Shown here piece by piece: positions 52,053 to 60,745 of a stretch of 64,000 nucleotides of DNA. The stretch's first letter is position 1, and every line of letters begins with the position of its first letter. The notes under the pieces are model-generated. The model was not told where the DNA came from. It did not search any database and saw only the letters and a program-made list of their open reading frames with translations. The translations under genes and the position numbers were made by a program. The DNA lies in assembly GCA_963851025.1 (NCBI GenBank), contig CAWKOA010000001.1:62001-126000 (forward strand), given 5' to 3'. This stretch comes from RYN-230 sp963851025 (GTDB taxonomy: Bacteria > Actinomycetota > Actinomycetes > Streptosporangiales > Streptosporangiaceae).

Positions 52053-52200
52053 AAGGGGCTCCCAGATCGCAGGGTGCCTTCCGCTGCGGTGACCACGGGT
52101 TCACGGTGGCCAGCGATACTCAGCCGGAAAGCCCGACAAGCACAGCACCCTAACCCACGGGGAACTCTTAGCACGGTATTTGGGCGGTATTAACCCCACA

Positions 52201-52236
52201 ATGCCCCGCAACCCGGCGCACCGGGCTGCGGGGCAT
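52201..52236. terminator. Hairpin downstream of the G1 peptidase gene
   Basis: ATGCCCCGCA-A-CCCGG / CCGGG-C-TGCGGGGCAT with one internal mismatch and a 4-nt loop, 19 nt past the stop of the minus-strand gene at 52255. Confidence 0.75.
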
Positions 52237-52254
52237 GTAGGCCCTGACCTGCGG

Positions 52255-53127
52255 CTACGAGCTGCGCTCCCAGGTGACGGCGAAACCGTTGCCGCTGCCG
52301 TTTAGGGCCCCCGGGAGGGCCTTGGTGGCGCCGGAAGAGTTGATCATGGTGATCTCATCGTCGGAGAAGGTCGAGATCACCCCGGACGTCGAGCCGGCCT
52401 TCACCGTGGCCCCCGACGCGGTCCAGCTGTGGAAGTCCGACAGCGGGTACACGCCGCTGCTGCCACTCGGTGCCTCGGCGATCCACTCGGCGCTGGAATT
52501 GGCGCAGCCCGAGCACGCCTGGGTCGTGGAAAAACTATCCGCGGAGCGACTTGAATCGGTCACCTTGAGGGTATAACTGGTGCCGCTGCGGACCACGGAG
52601 GACGTGATGCTGTCGCCCGCGCGAAGCGTCGAGCCGACGACCTGAATGGCGTTGGTCGGATACATTTCCCACCACGTGTAGTAGTACGCGGTGCCGCGGT
52701 AGCACTCGGCCAGGGTGCCGTCCTGCTCCACCGAACTGCTGCTGTAGCCGTCGATGCCGACCCAGAACGCGGCGAGCGAGGTCGTCGAGGTGCAGCTGAC
52801 CGAGGGCTCCGTCCAGCTGCCGGTGACGGTGGAGAAGCCGCTGCCCGTGTCGGCGTAGCCGGACCAGTTCGTGCTCTGGACCTGGGTCAATCCCTTGATC
52901 CGCAGCGATGGGCCGGACACCCGGTGGTCGGCGGCGTGCTGCCCGATCGACAGGTGCCGGAGGGTCTGCCGGGCCACCGCGGCGGCGCGGGCGCTGGGCG
53001 GCGCGGCGCTGCTGGCGTGCGCGGCCGCGCTCGCGCCCGCGGCGGGGCCGAAGGCTGCGAGCAGGCCGAACGCTGGCACTCCTACCATTAAGAAGCGGGC
53101 CAGCAGACCGGGACGAGGATGGCGCAT
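52255..53127 (-). CDS. Secreted G1-family (eqolisin) glutamic endopeptidase
   Basis: A 290-aa exported protease. The signal peptide (LLARFLMVGVPAFGLLAAFG) and a short propeptide precede the G1 domain: NWSGYADTGSGFSTVTGSWT, AAFWVGIDGYSSSSVEQDGT (catalytic Gln region), YYTWWEMYP and SSAEWIAEAPSG (catalytic Glu). These line up with fungal scytalidoglutamic peptidases, which act at acid pH. The start at 53127 follows AGAGGTGA; a longer frame to 53208 is rejected. The intact Q/E pair suggests activity. Confidence 0.88.
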   Translation of the reverse strand: MRHPRPGLLARFLMVGVPAFGLLAAFGPAAGASAAAHASSAAPPSARAAAVARQTLRHLSIGQHAADHRVSGPSLRIKGLTQVQSTNWSGYADTGSGFSTVTGSWTEPSVSCTSTTSLAAFWVGIDGYSSSSVEQDGTLAECYRGTAYYYTWWEMYPTNAIQVVGSTLRAGDSITSSVVRSGTSYTLKVTDSSRSADSFSTTQACSGCANSSAEWIAEAPSGSSGVYPLSDFHSWTASGATVKAGSTSGVISTFSDDEITMINSSGATKALPGALNGSGNGFAVTWERSS

Positions 53128-53259
53128 GGTGGGGTCACCTCTCGCTTGGGGCGGCCATTGGCAGCCGCTCCTTAAGCCGATCTTAAATTTTCTCAATTCA
53201 GCCTTCAATGACGTGATGAAGAGTTAACACATGCGGCCGGCCGTATTGGCGCCAATGAC

Positions 53260-53916
53260 TCAGTCGCCGCGGGAGAAGATCCGCAGGAAGAACAGGAACA
53301 CGTTCAGCGCGTCCAGGAAGATCGACGCGGCCAGCAGCGGCGCGGAGTCGAGGTCCGCCGAGCGCCGCAGCCGCTGGAAGTCGACCATGGTCAGCCCGGC
53401 GAAGATCACCAGGCCGAGCGCCGAGTAGATCAGCGAGCCGTGCGGGATGCGCACGAAGATGAGCACGATGCCGAACAGGATGAGCACGATGAGCGCCCAG
53501 AAGCTCAGCCGCGCCAGCCCCGAGAGGTCCCGCCGGGTCGCGTAGCCGGCCGCGCCGAACCCCGCGATGAACAGGGCGGTAGCCCCGCCCGCCTGCCACA
53601 GCGCCTGGGGGTTGGTGCTGGCGTAGTAGACGAGCGCCGGCGCCATGGCCAGCCCCAGCGCCAGGCCCACGGCCAGCAGCAGCGCCACGGTGAGCCCGCG
53701 GGACCGCCGGACCGTGAAGTTCATGATGATCAGGCACGCGAACGCGACGATGAACCACACGATGGCCCAGCCCTCGGCCAGCGTGCGGCCCAGGTAGGAA
53801 CCCAGCGCGAAGAAACCGGCGGTGACCGCGACGTAGCCCATCGTCTGGCCGAACAGGGCGTGACTGCGGTCCCGGTCCATCGCGGCGAGACCACGGACGC
53901 TCAGCGATTCGCTCAT
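53260..53916 (-). CDS. Bax inhibitor-1/YccA-family membrane protein
   Basis: A 218-aa protein with seven hydrophobic segments (TMGYVAVTAGFFALGSYLG, GWAIVWFIVAFACLIIM and others). The C-terminal BI-1 signature is present (FAGLTMVDFQRLRRSADLDS, ASIFLDALNVFLFFLRIF). Family members are proton/calcium-leak type membrane proteins or protease regulators. The ATG at 53916 may be leaderless because no Shine-Dalgarno is evident. Confidence 0.9.
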   Translation of the reverse strand: MSESLSVRGLAAMDRDRSHALFGQTMGYVAVTAGFFALGSYLGRTLAEGWAIVWFIVAFACLIIMNFTVRRSRGLTVALLLAVGLALGLAMAPALVYYASTNPQALWQAGGATALFIAGFGAAGYATRRDLSGLARLSFWALIVLILFGIVLIFVRIPHGSLIYSALGLVIFAGLTMVDFQRLRRSADLDSAPLLAASIFLDALNVFLFFLRIFSRGD

Positions 53917-53987
53917 GCCCCAACTGTGGCACCGGGCCACCCTGGTTGTCTGCACCAGAATGGCCCGGTTCGGCCGCACTTACCGGC

Positions 53988-54983
53988 CTATCCCGTCCCT
54001 GACGGCGACCCGAAATCCCTGACCAGCGCGGCGGTCGCGGCCGGGTTGGCCGCCGAGGGGAACTGGCCCGCGGGGTCCCACAGGCCGGCCTCGATGACGT
54101 CGTGGCTGGCGATGAAGCTGGCCATCTGGTCCACGAAGAAGGGATCGTCGCCGCCGCCGACGTTCCCGCTGCCGGCCGGCGAGGTGGTGATCCCGAGCCC
54201 CCACTCGGGGACGGACAGCGGCTTGCCGTGCGCGGCACCGAAGGAGACCAGCCAGTCCAGGCCGCCGGTCCCGGCCAGGTCCTGCTGCCAGACGGCCTGC
54301 GGGCCCGGATAGGCCCGCCAGGCCATGTCGTAGACGTCGAACCCGATCGCGCCGACGTAGCCGTCGCCCGGGTAGTAGGCCGCCAGGTCGCTGAGGGCGC
54401 TGCCGAGGTTGGGGTTCCAGTCGAAGGTGAAATCGGCGCCGGCCACGGCGCGCATGGCCGTGACGATATTCCGCCAGTACCGCACGAATTGCGGCGCATA
54501 TCCTGCCGCGTACCAGGCGTACGCCTTCGGCACGTTGAATTCCCAGCCGAGCCGGAGGATGGCATTACCCTGGCCGTTCCTGACCAGATTCCGGGCCAGC
54601 TGCGAAAAATAACCGTCGTAGCTGCCGGCCGCCCCCGCATTCCAGCAGGAGGCGCTGGAAAGACCGCAGGACGCCGGGAACATGGGAACGCCGAAGACCA
54701 TCCGCAGGCCGGAATCCGCCCAGCGGGTCTCGATGTCCGGGCTGACCATGCCCGCCCACCCCTGGGCGTAGGGAATGTAGTCCGACCCGAACGCCAGGGG
54801 CTGGCCCAGCTGGGCGCCGATGGCCTGGTCGGCCAGGGCATTCCCGTATCCGGTGTAGGCACCCAGGACGCTGGCGGGCGCCGCGGCCAGTGCCGACGAG
54901 CCCGGGCCCGCGGCCAGGGCGAGCACCGCCACGGCGAGCACGTTCCCGAACCGTCCGGCACCCAGCCGGGTTAAAAGTCGCAT
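53988..54983 (-). CDS. Secreted glycoside hydrolase, GH26-like (mannanase-type)
   Basis: A 331-aa exported enzyme. After the signal peptide (VLAVAVLALAAGPGSSALAA) comes a single TIM-barrel domain. The likely acid/base Glu is in ILRLGWEFN and the likely nucleophile Glu in PLSVPEWGLG, the spacing and context of GH26 enzymes. FTFDWNPNLG, GFDVYDMAW and VIEAGLWDPAGQFPSAANP are further blocks. It probably cleaves a beta-linked plant or microbial polysaccharide. The ATG at 54983 follows GGAAGAGG. No carbohydrate-binding module is attached. Confidence 0.82.
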   Translation of the reverse strand: MRLLTRLGAGRFGNVLAVAVLALAAGPGSSALAAAPASVLGAYTGYGNALADQAIGAQLGQPLAFGSDYIPYAQGWAGMVSPDIETRWADSGLRMVFGVPMFPASCGLSSASCWNAGAAGSYDGYFSQLARNLVRNGQGNAILRLGWEFNVPKAYAWYAAGYAPQFVRYWRNIVTAMRAVAGADFTFDWNPNLGSALSDLAAYYPGDGYVGAIGFDVYDMAWRAYPGPQAVWQQDLAGTGGLDWLVSFGAAHGKPLSVPEWGLGITTSPAGSGNVGGGDDPFFVDQMASFIASHDVIEAGLWDPAGQFPSAANPAATAALVRDFGSPSGTG

Positions 54984-55174
54984 GGCCTCTTCCCGATGCA
55001 GCGGCGCGCCATGACTCGCCGTAACCAGTTTCCGGCGTACTGTGCGCGCTCCCCCCGGCCGCATCGCGGCCACCCGCGACTATACACAGACATGACGAAA
55101 TGAGTGGCGGAAAAGACCGTCCGCGCTTATCCTCCAAGTTCACGAATTAGGGGCAAGCCGCCAATAGTGCCGGG

Positions 55175-55396
55175 TCAGGATGCCGGGCCGAGCCGGGCCT
55201 CGATCCGGCTGAGCTGGTCGCGCAGGCTGGCCACGTCGGCCTTGGTGGCGCCCTGCTCGCCGTGCTTGAGGCTCAGCACGAGCTGCCCGCCGGGCTCGAG
55301 CACCCCGGCCTTGACGTGGTCGGCCGGCCGTCGAACATCCGCGCCGCGGCGGCGTTGCTGGCGACCACCCGGTTGACGACCGCGTTCACCACCAAG
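55175..55396 (-). pseudogene. Remnant of a DUF421 (YetF-like) protein
   Basis: About 70 residues that look like the cytoplasmic C-terminal part of a DUF421 membrane protein with its middle missing. VVNAVVNRVVASNAAAARMF leads to FDGRPTT in one frame. After a shift, VKAGVLEPGGQLVLSLKHGE and a closing helix (KADVASLRDQLSRIEARL) follow. No membrane segments and no credible start are present. A decayed gene is the likeliest explanation. Confidence 0.5.
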
Positions 55397-55410
55397 TGAC
55401 CTGCCGCCCC

Positions 55411-56103
55411 TCATGCACCCCACTGGGCCTGCAGCCACGCGGGATCGACGATCCAGACCGCGAGGGCCAGCACCGCCCCGGACAGGATCGGGTCGATGAT
55501 CAGCAACTCCGGCAGGGTGCCGGTGGTGAAGGCCAGCGGCTCGGGCAGCAGGTGGAAGCGGTACCGGGACCACGGGTAACCGAGCATGCAGCCCGAGTCG
55601 GTCAGCATGTCCCCGGTGATGTGGGTGGCGCAGCCGAGCAGCACCGCGATGGGGATGAACCGCAGGCCGTACCCGTACCAGACCGCCGCGGCGGCCACCG
55701 CGATCCCGGCCAGGTCGGCCACGTGACCGCGGGCGATATGCAGGGCCTCCAGGGCCGCGGACACGCTCAGCGTCATCAGCAGCGCGAGCCCGGCCTGGCC
55801 GCCCCAGTCGGCCCGGAAGTGGCAGGAGGCCCAGGCCAGGACGGTGAACACCGCGATGCCGAGGAACGAGTGGGTGGCGTGCCGGTGGCCGCCGCTGATC
55901 CGGCCGAAGACCCAGGCGACCGCCTCGGACACGAAACCGAGCGACCGGGCCGGGGACGACCCGCACTTGTCCAGGTCGGGCAGGAGCGCCATGCCCGCGG
56001 TGAAGCCGGCCAGCGCCGCGGTCTGCGGGATCGGCAGGTGCAGGAAGATGCCCGCGGCCAGGCCGGCCACCCCGCCGGACAGGGCATGCGAATGCCCCAG
56101 CAT
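55411..56103 (-). CDS. YdjM/DUF457-type membrane-bound metal-dependent hydrolase
   Basis: A 230-aa membrane protein. The N-terminal motif MLGHSHALSGGVAGLAAGIF, the MALLPDLDKCGSSPARSLG segment with paired Asp, GGHRHATHSFLG and CATHITGDMLTDSGC supply the His/Asp ligands of the YdjM-like family. Hydrophobic helices alternate with these. The biochemical role of the family is poorly known. The ATG at 56103 begins the conserved domain; longer frames extend into non-coding sequence. Confidence 0.88.
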   Translation of the reverse strand: MLGHSHALSGGVAGLAAGIFLHLPIPQTAALAGFTAGMALLPDLDKCGSSPARSLGFVSEAVAWVFGRISGGHRHATHSFLGIAVFTVLAWASCHFRADWGGQAGLALLMTLSVSAALEALHIARGHVADLAGIAVAAAAVWYGYGLRFIPIAVLLGCATHITGDMLTDSGCMLGYPWSRYRFHLLPEPLAFTTGTLPELLIIDPILSGAVLALAVWIVDPAWLQAQWGA

Positions 56104-56368
56104 CAGCCCGCCAGCCGGTGCCGCGCGTGCCCCTGTGCCATTCCCACCGCCCTCCGCGGGCAGATGGTAACGAAGCCGGGCGAACACCCCGGGGAGGCGC
56201 GCAGGGCGTCCGCGCGTGTCGCTCCCGCACGCCGGCCCGCCCGGTTCCGGCCGCGCCGGAACCGGCTTCAGCCGCCGCAACGAGAACCATCCCGGGCCGG
56301 CCCCCCGGGCGGCACGGGACGTCCCGGCGGTGGTGGTGCCGCGCGGTGCCCATGCCGCCCAGGGAACC

Positions 56369-56410
56369 GGGGTCAAGGGGGCAGGGGTCAGGGGTCAGGG
56401 GGTCAGGGGG
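56369..56410 (+). repeat. G-run array (GGGG-TCA repeats)
   Basis: Seven runs of four or five G are separated by two to four nt, mostly TCA. The spacing fits a G-quadruplex on the plus strand. The array overlaps the stop codon of the SMR gene (minus strand). Confidence 0.8.
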
Positions 56411-56726
56411 TGACGCCGGACAGGTTGAGCCCGATCACGCCGGCCAGGATCAGCCCGATCGAGACCAGCTTGGCGGCGGACACGGTGTCGCCCAGGATGA
56501 TCATCCCGGTCACGGCCGTGCCCGCCGCCCCGATGCCGGTCCAGACCGCGTACGCCGGGCCCACTTCCAGCCGGCGCAGGGCCAGGCTGAGCAGGCCGAA
56601 ACTGATCAGAGCGCAGGCCGCGAAGCCGACCGTGGGCCACAGGCGGCTGAAATGGGCGCTCTGCTTGAGCAGCACCGCAAACCCCGTCTCGAACAGCCCG
56701 GCGGTCACGATCAGGAACCACGCCAT
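56403..56726 (-). CDS. SMR-family small multidrug/guanidinium exporter
   Basis: A 107-aa four-helix transporter: AWFLIVTAGLFETGFAVLLK contains the essential membrane Glu, GPAYAVWTGIGAAGTAV is the conserved loop and helix 3, and SIGLILAGVIGLNL closes. The WTGIGA and LFETG motifs are closer to the SugE/Gdx (guanidinium) subgroup than to EmrE; this is a tentative subgroup call. The family works as an antiparallel dimer exchanging protons for cations. It is separated by 25 nt from the SRPBCC gene upstream, probably one operon. Confidence 0.9.
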   Translation of the reverse strand: MAWFLIVTAGLFETGFAVLLKQSAHFSRLWPTVGFAACALISFGLLSLALRRLEVGPAYAVWTGIGAAGTAVTGMIILGDTVSAAKLVSIGLILAGVIGLNLSGVTP

Positions 56727-56751
56727 GGCGGACCCGGCCTGGCCCGGCGGG

Positions 56752-57360
56752 TCAGGCGGCCAGCGGCCGGCCGGTCTCCAGCAGCGTCTTCAGGTCGCTG
56801 AGGATCCAGGCCCAGCCGCCGCCCGGGGTGTCCGGCAGCACGGTCCCGTGCCGCCCCTCGGCCAGTGCTGCCGTGTGTGGTGCACCCGCCAGGTCGTGGG
56901 TGAGCGTCAGCGTGCTCACGCCGCGGTTACCCTCCTCTATCTCCCAGGTCAGCTGGGTATCCGCCTCGTCCCGGGTGCGCACGTCGAACAGCACGCGCCA
57001 GGTCTGCACGAGCCGCCGCGGCGGATCGGCCTCGAGGACCTCGCCGTCGAAGATCACGCCGTCGATGCCGCGCATCTTCATGGTCACGCTGGCGAAGGCC
57101 CGGTACGCGCCGCCAGGCCGCAGGTCGTACTGGGCGGGGGCCCGGTAGCCGTACTGCTGGGTCCAGCCCGGCCGGGTCAGCGCGTCCCAGATCTCCAGGG
57201 ACGTGGCCCGGATGAAGATGCGGTGCGCCTGCACGGTGCTGGGCGGTCCGGTGTACGCCAGCCCGGTGTACGCCAGCCCGGTGCCGGCCAGCCCGGTGTA
57301 CGCCGTCCCGGCCGGCAGGCTGCCGGTCGCGGTGAGCAGGTCCTCGGTCGCGGCGGTCAT
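56752..57360 (-). CDS. SRPBCC/AHSA1-like protein with N-terminal repeats
   Basis: A 202-aa protein. After an N-terminal stretch of repeated five-residue units (TAYTGLAGTGLAYTGLAYTG, about residues 18-37) comes a START/SRPBCC domain (HRIFIRATSLEIWDALTRPG, YDLRPGGAYRAFASVTMKMR, WEIEEGNRGVSTLTLTHDLA, GGGWAWILSDLKTLLETGRP). The domain binds small hydrophobic ligands; its ligand is unknown. GAGGAGAGGAC precedes the ATG. The repeats are encoded by a 15-bp DNA repeat and look recently expanded. Confidence 0.85.
   Translation of the reverse strand: MTAATEDLLTATGSLPAGTAYTGLAGTGLAYTGLAYTGPPSTVQAHRIFIRATSLEIWDALTRPGWTQQYGYRAPAQYDLRPGGAYRAFASVTMKMRGIDGVIFDGEVLEADPPRRLVQTWRVLFDVRTRDEADTQLTWEIEEGNRGVSTLTLTHDLAGAPHTAALAEGRHGTVLPDTPGGGWAWILSDLKTLLETGRPLAA
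57251..57310. repeat. 15-bp in-frame tandem repeat in the SRPBCC gene
   Basis: GTGTACGCCAGCCCG occurs at 57251-57265 and 57266-57280, with variant copies at 57281-57295 and 57296-57310. The length keeps the reading frame. Confidence 0.9.
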
Positions 57361-57569
57361 GTCCTCTCCTCTTCTCGGTGCCGCGGATCACCAGCACCGC
57401 AGCGGGTGGGCCGCCCTGATCCGCGCCCTCGGGGGGGTCGCCGGATCAGGGCGACGGGCTCAGGTAACCGGCCGTGGATGCAGGGGTTGTGCGCCTGGTG
57501 TGGTGACGGGGTGAAGAAGCCCTGGGTGCCCGCTGAGGATCAGGCGGCGGGCCGGCCAGCCGTAGCAGG

Positions 57570-58922
57570 TCAGGCTGCGGGCAGGGTGAGCGTCATCTCG
57601 GTGCCGCGCCCGGGCTCGCTGCTGGCGGCCAGCTGGCCGCCGTGGGCCCGGGCCAGCTCGGCCGCCACCGCGAGCCCGATGCCGCTGCCGGAGGTGTGCG
57701 CCGCCTGCTGGCCGCGCCAGAACCGCTCGAAGATGTGCGGCAGCTCGTCGGCCGGGATCCCGGCCCCGGTGTCGGTGACCCGGAGCACGGCGGACGGCCC
57801 GTCGGTCGCTGACCTGACGGTCACCTGGCCGTCGGCCGGAGTGAACTTCAGCGCGTTGGTGAGCAGGTTCGTCACCACCTGATGCAGCCAGCGCGGGTCG
57901 GCCATGACCCACGCCGGGGCGAGCTGCCGCTCGACGGTGAGGCCGGCGGCCTCGAACCGCCCGGCGAGGCTGTCCGTGGCGGCCGCGGTCACCTCGGCCA
58001 GGTCGCACCGGCTCAGCGACAGCTGGAGCGTGGCCGCGTCAGCCGCCGCCAGGGTCTGCAGGTCGTCCACCATCCGCGCCAGCCTGAGCACCTCGTCACG
58101 CAGCGAGGTCAACTGGTCCGGGGTCGCCTCGACCACGCCGTCGAGCAGGGCCTCGTGGCCCGCCTGGAGGATCGCGACCGGGGTGCGCAGCTCGTGGGCC
58201 ACGTCCGCGACCAGGTCGCGGCGCAGCTGCTCCTGGCGGTCCAGGGTGTCCGCCATCTGGTCGAACGCCGTGGCCAGTTCACGCAGCTCGCCGGGCGCCG
58301 CGACCGGGCCGACCCGGGCGGCGCGGTCCCCGCCGCCCATGGCCCGGGTCACGGTGATGATCCGCTCCACCGGGCGGGTGATCCGCCGGGCCACCGCGAG
58401 TCCCATCACCAGCGCGATCAGCGCGGCCAGCCCGGCCGTCCCGGCGATGGCCCGCAGCAGCGCGCTGCGCAGGCTGTGCTCCGCCCCGCCCAGGCCCGAT
58501 CCGCTGAACCGGACCACGACCGTTCCGGTCCGCTGGCCCCGCACCACGACCGGCGCGCTGAGCTGGGCGCCAGGGTGCCCGGCGAACCCGGGCGAGGAGG
58601 CCACCGGCCGGCCCGCCGCGTCGCGTATCTGGGCGTCCGCGCCGGTCTGGGCGGCCAGGTCCAGCACCGGGCCCAGGTCCGCGGCTGCCCAGTTGTTCTG
58701 CCGGTCCCAGGCCGCGCCCGCCGCCACCGCGACCGCGCTGGCCAGCTGGGCCTGCTGCCGTGCGGCCAGGGCCGAGACGTCCGCGGCGGAGAACACCGCG
58801 GTCAGGCCGGCCAGCAGGACGATCGCCACCAGCGCCACGCTCAGGAACGCCAGCGCCAGGCGGAGCCCGATGGCCCCGCCCCGGGCCGGGGGGCCAGGCA
58901 CCGGGGCCAGGCCGTCAGCCAT
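57570..58922 (-). CDS. OmpR-system sensor histidine kinase
   Basis: A 450-aa kinase: membrane segment (residues about 20-48), periplasmic/extracellular part with AQIRDAAGRPVASSPGF, second membrane segment (LRAIAGTAGLAALIALVMGL), HAMP (ARRITRPVERIITVTRAMGG), HisKA with the phosphoacceptor in LVADVAHELRTPVAILQAGH, and HATPase_c (NLLTNALKF, VTDTGAGIPADELPHIFERF, GSGIGLAVAAELARAHGG). Its start overlaps the response-regulator gene by 8 nt. The signal is unknown. Confidence 0.95.
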   Translation of the reverse strand: MADGLAPVPGPPARGGAIGLRLALAFLSVALVAIVLLAGLTAVFSAADVSALAARQQAQLASAVAVAAGAAWDRQNNWAAADLGPVLDLAAQTGADAQIRDAAGRPVASSPGFAGHPGAQLSAPVVVRGQRTGTVVVRFSGSGLGGAEHSLRSALLRAIAGTAGLAALIALVMGLAVARRITRPVERIITVTRAMGGGDRAARVGPVAAPGELRELATAFDQMADTLDRQEQLRRDLVADVAHELRTPVAILQAGHEALLDGVVEATPDQLTSLRDEVLRLARMVDDLQTLAAADAATLQLSLSRCDLAEVTAAATDSLAGRFEAAGLTVERQLAPAWVMADPRWLHQVVTNLLTNALKFTPADGQVTVRSATDGPSAVLRVTDTGAGIPADELPHIFERFWRGQQAAHTSGSGIGLAVAAELARAHGGQLAASSEPGRGTEMTLTLPAA

Positions 58923-59610
58923 CGCGGGGCAGGCCGAGCCGGTAACCGCCGCCCAGCACGGTCTGGACGATCCGCGGGTTGCCCGGGTCGTCCTCGATCT
59001 TGCGGCGCAGGTTCTTCACGTGCGAGTCGACGGTGCGCTCGTACCCCTCGAACTCGTACCCCCGGACCCGGTTGATCAGCTCGAACCGCGAGTACACCCG
59101 GCCCGGCACGGTGGCCAGGGCGACCAGCACACCCCATTCGGTCGGGGTCAGGGCGACGACGCAGCCCCGCACGGTGGCCTGGCGCTGCGGCTCGTCGATG
59201 ACCAGCTCGCCGTCGCCGTAGGCGGCCACGTCCTGTGCTCCCACCGGGCCGCTTCGGCGCAGCACGGCCTGGACCCGCAGCACCAGTTCCCGCGGGCTGA
59301 ACGGCTTGGTCACGTAGTCGTCGGCGCCGAGTTCCAGGCCGCGGATCCGGTCCTCCTCGGTACTGCGGGCCGTCAGCATCAGGATCGGCGTCGGCCCGGC
59401 CGCGCGCAGCTCGCGGGCGACCGTCTCGCCCGCCACGTCCGGCAGGCCGAGATCGAGGATGACCAGGTCCGGGGCGGCCGACTGGGCGAGGGTGAGCGCC
59501 TCCGCGCCGGAGTCGGTGCTCAGCACGGTGAACCCGGCCCGTTCCAGGTACGAGCGGACCAGGTCGCGCAGCTTGCGCTCGTCCTCCACGACCAGCACCG
59601 TCGCCGCCAT
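58915..59610 (-). CDS. OmpR/PhoB-family response regulator
   Basis: A 231-aa regulator: receiver with ATVLVVEDERKLRDLVRSYL, the Asp in LVILDLGLPDVAG and YVTKPFSPREL, then a winged-helix DNA-binding domain (VALTPTEWGVLVALATVPGR, YERTVDSHVKNLRRKIEDD). The ATG at 59610 follows AGGTGA and was preferred over the longer frame to 59682. It is the first gene of the two-component operon. The divergent neighbours are a small membrane peptide and a DedA gene. Confidence 0.95.
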   Translation of the reverse strand: MAATVLVVEDERKLRDLVRSYLERAGFTVLSTDSGAEALTLAQSAAPDLVILDLGLPDVAGETVARELRAAGPTPILMLTARSTEEDRIRGLELGADDYVTKPFSPRELVLRVQAVLRRSGPVGAQDVAAYGDGELVIDEPQRQATVRGCVVALTPTEWGVLVALATVPGRVYSRFELINRVRGYEFEGYERTVDSHVKNLRRKIEDDPGNPRIVQTVLGGGYRLGLPRDG

Positions 59611-59805
59611 TACCGTCACCTGCCTCTCCCGCCGCCGGGTCCCAGGCTGCAGCCCAGCCGCGCCGTCCGGCCGTTCTCCCATGATCCCGCAGCCAGGGAC
59701 CGGTATCGGGGACGCACGCCCGGGGACGCGGGTTGGCGGCCCGGCTCCATACCATCGCCATCACGGCTCCACCTGCCCGGCACCGCCGCCGGCTGCACTG
59801 ATGAG

Positions 59806-59916
59806 ATGACCGGCAACGACCTGATCGTGATCGCGCCCTGGATCATCTTCGGCGCGGCCCTGGCCATCGTGCTGGCCCGGGTCCTGAGCTCCCGGCACCG
59901 CGGCGGACGCTGGTGA
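59806..59916 (+). CDS. 36-aa single-span membrane peptide
   Basis: A 36-aa ORF with one hydrophobic segment (LIVIAPWIIFGAALAIVLAR) and a basic tail (SSRHRGGRW). The stop codon overlaps the GTG of the DedA gene (GTGA), which is strong evidence for translation coupled with it. An upstream ATG at 59801 is followed at once by a stop. The function is unknown; it might be a small partner of the DedA protein. Confidence 0.65.
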   Translation: MTGNDLIVIAPWIIFGAALAIVLARVLSSRHRGGRW

Positions 59917-60692
59917 TCGACCTGGCCCAGCTGGACATCAGCTCCCCGGTTTCCTATCTCATCGCGGTCCTGGTCCCCGCGCTTGACGCGCTGATCCCGG
60001 TCCTGCCGAGCGAGACCGCGGTGATCGCCCTGGGTGTCGCGACCGCGGGCAGCACCGACCCCCGGATCGGAGTGCTGGTCACACTGGCCGCGCTCGGTGC
60101 CTTCCTCGGCGACAACGCCGCCTACCTCGTGGGCCGGCGGTTCGGGCCGGCCGTCAGCCGGTGGGTCTTCGCGGGCGAACGCGGAGCACGCCGGCACGCC
60201 TGGGCGCAGCGCTCGCTGGCGCAGTACGGCACCCGGATCATCGTGGCCTGCCGGTTCATCCCGGGCGGCCGGACCGCAGTCACCCTGACCTGCGGACTCA
60301 TCGGTTACCCGCGGCGCAGCTTCGTGGTCGCCACCGCCGTCGCGGGTGCGGTCTGGGCGAGCTACGCGTTCGCCATCGGCCGGCTCGGCGGCCAGGCCTT
60401 TGAGGGCCGGCCGTGGGCCGGGCTGCTGGTCGGCCTGGGTCTCACCGTGGTGGTCAGCGGCGTGATCGAGGTGGCCAGGCGGCTGCTCCGGCGGGCCCGG
60501 TCCCGCCGCGGCCCGCCCGCGCCCGGCCCTGATACCAGTCCTGAGGCTGGTCGCGACGCCGGTCCTGATGCTGGCCCGGAGCCTGAGCGCTCCACATCTC
60601 CTGCACAGGTTCTGCAGACGGGCTCCACCGGGGACGTCTGTGCTGGGACCACAGCGGGCGGCCGTGTTCGTCACCCGGCACGCCGCCCCTAG
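59913..60692 (+). CDS. DedA/SNARE-associated (VTT) family membrane protein
   Basis: A 259-aa protein starting at a GTG. The DedA domain occupies about residues 15-190 (PALDALIPVLPSETAVIALG, GAFLGDNAAYLVGRRFGP, CRFIPGGRTAVTLTCGLIGY with the conserved R-x-x-PGGR, then GAVWASYAFAIGRLGG). The C-terminal 60 residues are a Pro/Asp-rich tail with degenerate PDAGPE-type repeats. The family is linked to undecaprenyl-phosphate and lipid transport. Confidence 0.9.
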   Translation: MIDLAQLDISSPVSYLIAVLVPALDALIPVLPSETAVIALGVATAGSTDPRIGVLVTLAALGAFLGDNAAYLVGRRFGPAVSRWVFAGERGARRHAWAQRSLAQYGTRIIVACRFIPGGRTAVTLTCGLIGYPRRSFVVATAVAGAVWASYAFAIGRLGGQAFEGRPWAGLLVGLGLTVVVSGVIEVARRLLRRARSRRGPPAPGPDTSPEAGRDAGPDAGPEPERSTSPAQVLQTGSTGDVCAGTTAGGRVRHPARRP

Positions 60693-60745
60693 GGGATAGC
60701 CGGGCGGTGCCCGCGGGCGCGGGGAGCGGGCGCCGCCCGGTCCGG

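Noticed and set aside
55396..57882. 828-codon plus-strand open frame
   Set aside because: It spans four well-supported minus-strand genes, and its translation shows no domain and extreme Arg/Gly/Pro content.
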